Below the pieces are notes generated by a model. The model was not told the DNA's origin, made no database searches, and saw only the letters and a program-made list of their open reading frames with translations. 64,000 nucleotides of DNA, taken from NCBI GenBank assembly GCA_964398055.1, contig CAYNLK010000026.1, positions 23,374 through 87,373 on the forward strand, read 5' to 3'. Position numbers and translations under genes: made by a program. Below are positions 9,205-16,196 of the stretch, piece by piece (position 1 is the first letter of the stretch; every line of letters starts with the position of its first letter). The DNA is from CAYNLK01 sp964398055 (GTDB taxonomy: Bacteria > Chloroflexota > Anaerolineae > 4572-78 > J111).

Positions 9205-9785
9205 GGTGACACACCTTGAGCAAAGATGATCTGATCGTCGGTCATTTCCTTGATCACCGCCAGCGACCGGACTCGCAACCCTCGCGCTTCCAATTTAGCT
9301 CGCCCGCCCTCAAATGATTTTTCGATCACCGCGCCCACACCCAGCACTTCGGCTCCGGCCTGTTCGGCCAGATGAATCAGGGCCATAATCGTATGGCCGG
9401 TGGCCAGAAAGTCGTCGATAATCAAGATTTTGTCATTCTTGTTCAGGAACTCCGGCGAAACCATCAACTGCACTTCTTTGCCCTTGGTGTGTGAAGGCGC
9501 GCTGGCCACAAAGATCTTTTCGGGCATCGTAATCGGTTTGGTTTTGCGGCCATACACCACCGGCACACCCAGGGCCAAGGCGGTGGTCAGCGCCGGAGCA
9601 ATGCCGGAAATCTCGGCAGTGAGCACTTTGGTGATACCCATCGCCCCAAAGTGAGCGGCCAGGGCGCCACCGACCGCCAGCATCAAGGCCGGATCGACCT
9701 GATGATTGATGAAACTATCAACCTTGAGAATGCCGCCGCCCAGGTTGACCCCTTCCCGTCGAATACGTTCTTTCAGAGCCTCCAT
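9201..9785 (-). CDS. xpt: Xanthine phosphoribosyltransferase
   Basis: Xpt salvages xanthine with PRPP to form XMP, the substrate of the coupled GuaA. The 194-residue protein matches the Bacillus-type family along its length: an N-terminal MEALKERIRREGVNLGGGIL start, GITKVLTAEISGIAPA, and the PRPP-binding loop ILIIDDFLATGHT (about 120-132). It is the first gene of a two-gene operon with guaA. In Firmicutes xpt is controlled by a guanine riboswitch; no purine-riboswitch core is visible here, but an inverted repeat straddles the probable promoter about 90-130 bases upstream. Confidence 0.95.
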   Translation of the reverse strand: MEALKERIRREGVNLGGGILKVDSFINHQVDPALMLAVGGALAAHFGAMGITKVLTAEISGIAPALTTALALGVPVVYGRKTKPITMPEKIFVASAPSHTKGKEVQLMVSPEFLNKNDKILIIDDFLATGHTIMALIHLAEQAGAEVLGVGAVIEKSFEGGRAKLEARGLRVRSLAVIKEMTDDQIIFAQGVSP

Positions 9786-9873
9786 TTAGCCACCCTCGAC
9801 ATTATGACAAGTTTATTGTACCACATCATCATTATAGCTCAAAATATTATGGTAAGTTATTTGATGGAAAAGA

Positions 9874-9916
9874 CCTGTATCTTGTATTACTTCCATATTA
9901 TACCACAAGATATAGG
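9874..9916 (-). promoter_or_regulatory. Probable xpt-guaA promoter embedded in a 12-bp inverted repeat
   Basis: On the minus strand a consensus -10 TATAAT lies at 9902-9897. It is placed almost symmetrically between the arms CCTGTATCTTGT (9874-9885) and ACAAGATATAGG (9905-9916), which match at 11 of 12 positions with a 19-nt spacer. The -35 is weak (GTCAAA at 17-bp spacing), as is common for regulated promoters. The geometry suits a dimeric repressor covering the -10, possibly one sensing purines. A cruciform or RNA hairpin cannot be excluded. The rest of 9786-10071 shows only A+T-rich sequence. Confidence 0.5.
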
Positions 9917-10071
9917 GTTTTTGACGCAAAAATAAATCTTTGTTTTTTACGGCGGCATTTTGTTGACTCCGTTTGCCCGCGGCATCCACTCCGGCTATAA
10001 TTTCGCAAATTTATTTCTCGTTGTTTTTTCTCCTCTGGCGGTCATAATTCGCTCCGGTTGAGGGCACAACG

Positions 10072-11067
10072 GTGTGTCAATCTTTCACTACTGAAGCTTA
10101 TCGCTATCTCAAACTGCACGATGGACGGCGGTTGGGCTATGTTGAGTGCGGCCAGCCAGCCGGCCAACCGGTATTTTATTTCCATTCCTTTCGATTTTGC
10201 GAGTTTGGCGTCCTTCCCCACCAAAATGCCAAACGGCTTGGTATTCGGCTTATTGCCCCCGACCGGCCCGGTTTTGGTATGTCAGACTTCAAACCCAACC
10301 GGACTATCGCCGATTGGGCTTACGATATAGCCGAATTGGCCCACGCCTTACATCTTGATAAATTTGGGGTGCTGGGCCATTCCGGCGGCGGCCCCTTTGC
10401 TGTGGCCTGCGCTTACAAACTCCCAGACCGGATCACCAAAGCTGCCCTGGTTAGTAGTGTGGGCATCTTACCTGACGACCCCAAAAATTTGTTGAAGTTG
10501 CTGCCTTTCTCGTACCTGCTTGGCCGCCGGCTGATAAGTTGGGCGGTTTACGGCTATCTGAGATTTTCAGGACGGTTAGGGTATAGTCCCCGAGTCCTGG
10601 CTATGGCCGGAGAGTCAGGCCTGGCGTTTTTTGCGGTGCCTCCTGAACTGATACAATTTGTGACAGGACTTGGGGACAAGTCATCACGCGGGCGAAGGTA
10701 TGGCTCGGCGTGGGAGCTTAACCTTTACCTCCGGCCCTGGGGTTTTCGCTTGCAAGAGGTTAAAGGCAAGGTAGAGCTATGGCATGGCCAGGCTGATAAT
10801 GTGACTCCCTTGAAAATAACCCTCACCCCGTCGCTGAGCGACTCCCCTCTCTCAATTTGGGAGAGGGGTTGGGGGAGAGGGCCGCTACCTCACCCCCATT
10901 TTCATTCATCGTTGCCGTGCCGCAGGCTGGGTCCGTCTCCTCTGCCTATTATGCAGTCTATGGCTAACACAATGCCCAACTGCCAGCCTTATTTCATATC
11001 CAACGAGAATCACTTCACCCTCGTCAAAAAATATATGGACGAAGTTCTCAAGAGTCTGACGGTTTGA
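10072..11067 (+). CDS. Alpha/beta hydrolase containing an in-frame repeat insertion
   Basis: A 331-residue cytoplasmic alpha/beta-hydrolase fold protein starting at a GTG with GAGGG upstream. The oxyanion HSF (residues 38-40), the nucleophile elbow GHSGGG (Ser104), a candidate acid Asp in HGQADNVTP (about 243) and the general base His in NENHFTL (about 313) are all present. Residues 250-293 are translated from a 132-bp dispersed repeat. Without it, PLKI joins MQSMANTMPNC, the spacing usual for the family. The frame stays open through the insert, so a product is possible, but folding near the active site is doubtful. It precedes a glycosyltransferase fusion gene. Substrate unknown. Confidence 0.8.
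   Translation: MCQSFTTEAYRYLKLHDGRRLGYVECGQPAGQPVFYFHSFRFCEFGVLPHQNAKRLGIRLIAPDRPGFGMSDFKPNRTIADWAYDIAELAHALHLDKFGVLGHSGGGPFAVACAYKLPDRITKAALVSSVGILPDDPKNLLKLLPFSYLLGRRLISWAVYGYLRFSGRLGYSPRVLAMAGESGLAFFAVPPELIQFVTGLGDKSSRGRRYGSAWELNLYLRPWGFRLQEVKGKVELWHGQADNVTPLKITLTPSLSDSPLSIWERGWGRGPLPHPHFHSSLPCRRLGPSPLPIMQSMANTMPNCQPYFISNENHFTLVKKYMDEVLKSLTV
10819..10950 (+). repeat. Dispersed MITE-like repeat, copy A, inside the hydrolase gene
   Basis: A 132-bp segment starting CCTCACCCCGTCGCTGAGCG (from about 10820), with an internal hairpin (CCCCTCTCTCAATTTGGGAGAGGGG), is nearly identical to the complement of 51738-51884. It is exactly 44 codons and stop-free in the hydrolase frame. Copy B carries an extra 24-bp segment in the hairpin loop. 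There is no transposase gene and the target-site duplication is not clear. Confidence 0.85.
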
Positions 11068-11141
11068 CCGGACCGTGGGCAGAGAATTGCCCTGTCCGGT
11101 ACAAAATGTATAACCCAAGTGATTCTATTTGCAGGAGTAGG

Positions 11142-13226
11142 ATGAATAGTTTTGGTCTGGTGATCCCTGCTTTTAATGAAGGCAATAACCTGGCGCGGGT
11201 GTTGGAGCCGGTCTGCGGGGTGGACTGGCTGCGGCAGATTGTGATCGTCGATGATGGCTCCGGTGACAGCACCTTTGACCTGGCCCAACAATATGCTGGC
11301 CGCGACCGGCGGATTACTGCCCTGCGGTTATCTAAAAACCAGGGCAAGGCCGCGGCAATGCTGGCCGGCGTCCAAAGCCTGCAAACCGATTTTGTGATAT
11401 TTTTAGATGCCGATCTGATTGGTCTGAGGCCAGACCATATCAATCAGTTATGCCGGCCGGTGTTACTGGGTAAAAGCGATATGACCGTGGCCGTTTTTCA
11501 ACGCGGCGGGACGCTGACCGATACCTCTCACCGGTTGGCCCCTAGCCTGAGCGGCCAGCGCTGTTTGCCCCGTCTGGCCGCAGAACAGTCGCTGTTATTT
11601 TTGGCTAAAAGCAAGTATGGAATTGAAACCGGCCTGACCTACTATGCCAAAAAAATGGGTTGGCGCTGCCACTATGTCTATTGGAGCAGCGTTACCCACG
11701 TAATGAAAGAGCTAAAGTTGGGTTGTCGAGCCGGAGTTTACAGTCGTTGGCGAATGTATGGCCAGATTCTGTTGACGATTCTGTTTATCACAATGGCTAC
11801 CTGGAATTGGTCCATCTTCTGGCGTCCATTCGATAAGCAGCTACTATCGTGGCGGGTTGGCGTAATGGTCGGCCTGGCAATTCTTTTGGTCTGGTTTGCC
11901 AGTTATGAGCATCTACAAGCGTATACCGAACTGCGGCTACACAACCTGGCTACCTGGCAACCAGAAAAGTATGAACGTATCTTGATTTTTGCGCCCCACC
12001 CTGATGACGAGATTCTGTCTTCCGGGGGGGTGATAGGCGCAGCGCTGAAGGCTGATCCGCCGGCAGAGGTGCGAGTGGTAGTGGCAACCAACGGCGATGC
12101 TTCTTTCTCTACGGCGCTGCTCAATGGTTACAACCCCATCTCCAAATCCGGATATCAAAAACTGGCCCGGGCCCGGCAGCAGGAAAGTTTGCAGGCCATG
12201 CAAGCCCTGGGCTTGCCCCCGGAGCAGACTCAATTTTGGGGCTTTCCCGACCAGGGGCTGCAACTTATCTGGCGGCGCCATTGGGTGGGCGATAAACCTT
12301 ACCGGTCCGGTTATAGCACTTTAACCCATACTACCGGTACCCTGCACAGTCCGGAAAATATTCCCTATACCAGCCGCGCCCTGTTAGAACAGATTCGCCT
12401 GGCTTTGGCCGATTTTCGCCCCGATGCCGTGATCCTCCCCCACCCTCAAGACGCTCATCCTGATCACCGGACGCTGGCCAATTTTATTATTCTGGCTGTG
12501 GCTCTTAACCAGGCCGAGGGCTGGTCGTCGCCTCCCCAGTTGTTTGGTTATGTGATGTGGTTGAGCACCGCGCCGCGCCCTATTAGCATTCGTTTAGATA
12601 GAGAGTTACAAAAACTGCCGGCCCACTTTTCCGCCAACCCCGAAGATTGGCTGCGCTTTCCCCTGGCCACAGATATTCTTGAAAGTAAAATTGCGGCCCT
12701 AAAAGCATATCAAACCCAAATACGAGGCTTGGGAAGCCTGCTACGCAGCGCCGGTTCAGGCACCGAACTTTTTAATCATCTTTTGCTCCACCATGTGCCA
12801 TACCTGTCAACGCCGGTTTCATTCCCGCCAGAAGGCCAGTGGCAATCACTTCCTTACCGGCAGGAGTGGAGTTTACCCGGCGTTGGCCCCCTGGTTCCTG
12901 CGCCTACCGCCCTATGGAGCGCAGCCGACTCAGTAGATTTGTGGTTGGCGGCCCAACTGCCTCGCCCCCCCGGCAAGGGTACCAAATATATCTTTGTCAT
13001 CCGCACGGTCAATGGTGCAGAAACTGCGGAAATACAGGTAGAAGCCAATCAGTTGGTCAAAGCGACTGACGGCAATATTTATCTTGCCGCTCGCCTGCCG
13101 CTGGCCCGGCTTGAGGCCGATCAAGCCGGCCAGGTATTTATGTTGTCTGTGCAAGCCCGTATACCGGGTCAGGCTGCCGTGGCCCGCAGCCAATGGCAAT
13201 TGCTTTATGTCAGTAGAAGCGAGTAA
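11142..13226 (+). CDS. Glycosyltransferase family 2 fused to PIG-L/LmbE deacetylase
   Basis: A 694-residue bifunctional protein (ATG at 11142, preceded by GGAGTAGG). The N-terminal third is a GT2 domain (FGLVIPAFNEGNNL, VDDGSGDSTFDLA, and the DxD-like FLDADLIGL). Two membrane segments follow (about 210-260: ILLTILFITMATW and GVMVGLAILLVWFA). The next domain is a PIG-L/LmbE zinc deacetylase with the metal-binding FAPHPDDEIL and PHPQDAHPDHR motifs. A C-terminal beta-rich tail of about 150 residues is unassigned. The fusion suggests that one membrane-bound protein transfers a sugar, perhaps an N-acetylhexosamine, to a lipid and de-N-acetylates it, as in GPI or mycothiol-type pathways. The next gene overlaps by 20 bases. 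Confidence 0.82.
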   Translation: MNSFGLVIPAFNEGNNLARVLEPVCGVDWLRQIVIVDDGSGDSTFDLAQQYAGRDRRITALRLSKNQGKAAAMLAGVQSLQTDFVIFLDADLIGLRPDHINQLCRPVLLGKSDMTVAVFQRGGTLTDTSHRLAPSLSGQRCLPRLAAEQSLLFLAKSKYGIETGLTYYAKKMGWRCHYVYWSSVTHVMKELKLGCRAGVYSRWRMYGQILLTILFITMATWNWSIFWRPFDKQLLSWRVGVMVGLAILLVWFASYEHLQAYTELRLHNLATWQPEKYERILIFAPHPDDEILSSGGVIGAALKADPPAEVRVVVATNGDASFSTALLNGYNPISKSGYQKLARARQQESLQAMQALGLPPEQTQFWGFPDQGLQLIWRRHWVGDKPYRSGYSTLTHTTGTLHSPENIPYTSRALLEQIRLALADFRPDAVILPHPQDAHPDHRTLANFIILAVALNQAEGWSSPPQLFGYVMWLSTAPRPISIRLDRELQKLPAHFSANPEDWLRFPLATDILESKIAALKAYQTQIRGLGSLLRSAGSGTELFNHLLLHHVPYLSTPVSFPPEGQWQSLPYRQEWSLPGVGPLVPAPTALWSAADSVDLWLAAQLPRPPGKGTKYIFVIRTVNGAETAEIQVEANQLVKATDGNIYLAARLPLARLEADQAGQVFMLSVQARIPGQAAVARSQWQLLYVSRSE

Positions 13227-14277
13227 ACGCGTGAAAAAGTGGCTCATCCGGGCGCTGCCCTGGGTAATTACCCTGCTGCTCATAAGATTTATTATTTCCC
13301 GCGGCGGAGACCTCAATGACCTGCACGCCGAACTTCAGCAGGCGCAGTGGGGCTGGCTTTTGCTGGCCATTCTGTTTCAAGCCGGGGCGTTTGGCGCAGT
13401 TGCCTGGCTCAACGAACTGCTGCTCCGGGCCTATGGGGTCGCTGTGCCCTGGTTTCGGCAGTATTTCATCCAGTTTACCATGGCCTTTGTCGAAACGGTG
13501 ATCCCCTCGGCCGCGCTCAGCGGGTTGCTCTTGCGAGTGCATCTGCTCAAACCCTACGGCGCGGCCCCGGATGTGGCCATCGCGACCAGTCTGGTTGAAA
13601 CGGTCACCATTGCCGTTAGTGTGGCGGTACCGGCGCTGTTGGTCGCCCTGATCGTGCTGGTAGATGGCCATACTGCCAGCCAACTTTTCTGGTGGCTGAC
13701 CCTGGGCCTGACTATTATCCTGAGCAGCAGTTTCATTACGGCGCGGCAATGGCGCAAAGGCCGGCTGCGACCGGCTGGCTGGTGGCTAATTGGCCGGCTA
13801 ACCATAATTTGGGATGAATATGTGGTGACGCGCTGGCTCCGGCAGTTGGTCGATTGGCCCAGCAGCCGGGTTTTGAACCGGCTATACTTCTTGTTGAGCA
13901 AACTCGGGCCGCTGCTGCGAAACCGGCTGCATCTGGTGGTCAGCGCGCTGACCTTACGGACTGCCTGCGAGGCCGCGGCTTTTATCGTTTGCTTTTATAC
14001 TTTTGGGGAAACCTTGCCGCTGCTGACGCTGCTGATCCTTTACACCGTTACCATTACGGTCAACACGCTGGGCGGAATTCCGGGCGGGGTTGGCCTGGCC
14101 GAAGTGTCGCTGGCGTCTATCTACCTGCATTTTGGGATTACCCCGGAGAGCGCTGTAGCCGTGGCCCTGGCTTACCGGGTTACCGGCTACTGGTTGCCCC
14201 GAGCGGTCGGGGGACTGGCCTGGCTGTGGTTAGAGTACCTCCATCGTTTCCAACCAATAACCGAGGAGGTTGGCTGA
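13207..14277 (+). CDS. YbhN/UPF0104-type integral membrane protein (lysylphosphatidylglycerol synthase TM-like)
   Basis: A polytopic membrane protein of about 356 residues with seven or more hydrophobic segments. Family-like stretches include QYFIQFTMAFVETVIPSAAL near the N-terminus and TLGGIPGGVGLAEVSL near the C-terminus, the usual glycine-rich loop of the LPG synthase transmembrane/UPF0104 family. Members act in lipid translocation or aminoacyl-lipid flipping, usually beside glycosyltransferases. The ATG at 13207 overlaps the GT2-PIG-L gene, and a GTG at 13231 is an alternative. Its TGA overlaps the ATG of the next gene. Context suggests transport of the glycolipid made by the upstream protein. 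Confidence 0.78.
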   Translation: MSVEASKRVKKWLIRALPWVITLLLIRFIISRGGDLNDLHAELQQAQWGWLLLAILFQAGAFGAVAWLNELLLRAYGVAVPWFRQYFIQFTMAFVETVIPSAALSGLLLRVHLLKPYGAAPDVAIATSLVETVTIAVSVAVPALLVALIVLVDGHTASQLFWWLTLGLTIILSSSFITARQWRKGRLRPAGWWLIGRLTIIWDEYVVTRWLRQLVDWPSSRVLNRLYFLLSKLGPLLRNRLHLVVSALTLRTACEAAAFIVCFYTFGETLPLLTLLILYTVTITVNTLGGIPGGVGLAEVSLASIYLHFGITPESAVAVALAYRVTGYWLPRAVGGLAWLWLEYLHRFQPITEEVG

Positions 14278-14912
14278 TGACTGCCGCCCGCAGAGCAGAA
14301 TCGGTTCGGCAAAGTTTTGACCGGCACGCCCCTCGCTATGGCCGTAACCCATTTACTCATTGGGTGGGTCGCAGCGAGTTGGCCGCCCTGCGCGCCCTGA
14401 TCCCGCCGGCCGCCCAGCCAGGCATAACCCCGGCTCTGGATTTTGGCTGCGGCAGCGGCCGGGCCACTCGCTTGCTACTGGAGCGCGGCTACCGGACTAC
14501 TGGTTATGACCTGTCGCTTTCGATGTTAGGTCTGGCCCAGGCCGCCCTGGGCCGCCACAGTAATGTAACCTTTACGGCCAATCGCCAAGATCTCCCAGGT
14601 GATTGGCCGCTCATCATCTCGCTGGGGGTGCTGGACTACTATCCCGATACGACCCCCCTCTGGCAAGAATGGCGTAGTCTCTTGGCGCCGGGGGGCGTAC
14701 TGGTGGTAACTGCGCCCAACGCCGCCAGTCCCCTGGCCTGGCTGTATGCTTTGGCCTCACGGTTTACCTGCCGGGCTTACCCGGCCTCAGCGCGCCAGCT
14801 CAACCGAGAGTCGGGTCAGGCCGGTCTGGTGATTACGGATCGGTGTGCCGCCTTTCCTGACCATCCCTGGTTAGGGCACACCCTAGTGCTGCGCCTGCGG
14901 AGTCCGGGTTAA
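14277..14912 (+). CDS. Class I SAM-dependent methyltransferase
   Basis: A 211-residue cytoplasmic protein with the Rossmann methyltransferase motif I LDFGCGSGRATRLLLERG, motif II TTGYDLSLSMLGLAQ, and the post-motif LLAPGGVLVVTAPNAASP. The start is fixed by GAGGAGG eleven bases upstream and by a one-base TGATG overlap with the YbhN-like gene, so it is translationally coupled. As last gene of the hydrolase/GT2-PIG-L/membrane protein run, it probably methylates the sugar, lipid or carrier made there. The substrate is not readable from sequence. Confidence 0.82.
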   Translation: MTAARRAESVRQSFDRHAPRYGRNPFTHWVGRSELAALRALIPPAAQPGITPALDFGCGSGRATRLLLERGYRTTGYDLSLSMLGLAQAALGRHSNVTFTANRQDLPGDWPLIISLGVLDYYPDTTPLWQEWRSLLAPGGVLVVTAPNAASPLAWLYALASRFTCRAYPASARQLNRESGQAGLVITDRCAAFPDHPWLGHTLVLRLRSPG

Positions 14913-14944
14913 TTTTAGAATCTCACCGGAAACAATAACTTCGA

Positions 14945-16006
14945 TTACTTGAACTCGCACGGTCGCGGCAAGCCGATGATGCGTTCCTCGCTGCTCTGGC
15001 TGATGATGTTGTCGCAGCTCTCTTTGCCGATCGCGCCCGACCAGACAATACACTGCATGCCCTGGGCTTTGGCCACGCGAAACACATTGGCTTCGATCGA
15101 GATGGCCGGTTTTTTGTTCCCTGTCGGCGGAAAGCTCCAGTTTTCGGTCAGAGTTTTGTCGTAGCCGCGCAAGGTATTCAGGCAATACAGCTCGTTGTAG
15201 GCCAGATCCATTTCGGCAAATTCAAAAACAATCGTACCGTCCAGCCAGACCAGCCCATTTTTAGGTTCGATGACTCTTGGCGCCGGCTTCAGCGTGGGCA
15301 GAGGGGTGGGGGTAGACGTGGGCGTCAATACCGCTTGCGTCGGGGTCGCCACGGGGGTCGCCGTCGGCGTGGCCGTGGCTGTGGCCGTAGGAATTTTTGT
15401 CGGCGTGGGTGTTGGCGTCTCGGGCACAATCAAGATCACTGCGGCCGGGGTAAACGTCGCCGTAAACGTCGTCTGAACTGCCACAACTTCTGGCGTAGAC
15501 CAGGTTGAAAGGCCATTGATCGCCAAGATTAAAATGAGGACCAGCACCAAAATAACGACAAAACCAATCAGCCACCGTTTTTGGGTTTGGCTGGCAGATT
15601 GCCACAGGGGACCGGCGGCGACTGTTTTGCTTTTGGAACTTCTTATTTGGTAGCGGACGCTGCGCCCGGCTGCTTCGGCATCGGGATACGAGGCCCGCGC
15701 CGCGCTTTTGTATAGCTTTTGGGCCTTGCCCAGATCATTGGCTTGCTCTGCCAAAAAAGCTTCTCGATAGAATTGTCGGGCCCGAGACAAGGTAGCCTCA
15801 TCGGCCAGGGCCAGCAATTCATCCTCTACCTGCTGGATTTTGTGACGTTGTTCTTTGATCTGGTGGACGAGTAGCTCGGGAATAGCCGCAGATACCTCGA
15901 TATAGCTGGCCTCTTGCTTCCTTAAGTTGGCCAGATCGAGATTCAATGATTGCAGTTCGGCTCGCTTCCGCAAACGCTGCTCGCGAGAATGTATGTCGGC
16001 AGCCAT
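14945..16006 (-). CDS. Coiled-coil membrane protein with Thr/Pro stalk and C-terminal extracytoplasmic domain
   Basis: A 353-residue protein I cannot place in a named family. Residues about 5-70 are a long charged coiled coil and 75-115 a TPR-like helical pair (ARQFYREAFLAEQANDLGKAQKLYKSA). A single membrane span (WLIGFVVILVLVLILILAI) lies near 150. Then come a roughly 60-residue Thr/Pro/Ala stalk and a C-terminal domain of about 110 residues with four Cys (YCLNTL, MQCIVW, SCDNII, PRPCEF). The C-terminal part has a V/IVFEFAEMDL strand pattern seen in Ig-like domains. The stalk suggests display outside the membrane. It is convergent with the methyltransferase; 16007-16196 upstream shows no clear signal. 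Confidence 0.7.
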   Translation of the reverse strand: MAADIHSREQRLRKRAELQSLNLDLANLRKQEASYIEVSAAIPELLVHQIKEQRHKIQQVEDELLALADEATLSRARQFYREAFLAEQANDLGKAQKLYKSAARASYPDAEAAGRSVRYQIRSSKSKTVAAGPLWQSASQTQKRWLIGFVVILVLVLILILAINGLSTWSTPEVVAVQTTFTATFTPAAVILIVPETPTPTPTKIPTATATATPTATPVATPTQAVLTPTSTPTPLPTLKPAPRVIEPKNGLVWLDGTIVFEFAEMDLAYNELYCLNTLRGYDKTLTENWSFPPTGNKKPAISIEANVFRVAKAQGMQCIVWSGAIGKESCDNIISQSSEERIIGLPRPCEFK

Positions 16007-16196
16007 ACTAATCTCACTTTATCGGGGTCTCAGAGAGGCGGGGCAGCAAACAGCCACCTCAACAAGCTAAAATAAAGACCATTCAGCTCAGCCTACAAAA
16101 AAGACACCATCCCTAAATTTTGACGATTGAGCAACCTTTTCTTACCGACTATTATGAGAGAATCGTTCAGACAGGCAAATTTTGACTTTGAAAACG

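Noticed and set aside
9786..10071. Purine riboswitch upstream of xpt
   Set aside because: The conserved core sequences of the guanine/adenine aptamer were not found on the minus strand.
10819..10950. Insertion sequence in the hydrolase gene
   Set aside because: Far too short and without a transposase; treated as a non-autonomous repeat.
15270..15605. Open frames rich in Val/Gly or His/Asp opposite or beside the Thr/Pro stalk
   Set aside because: Products of the simple-sequence stalk codons read in other frames.
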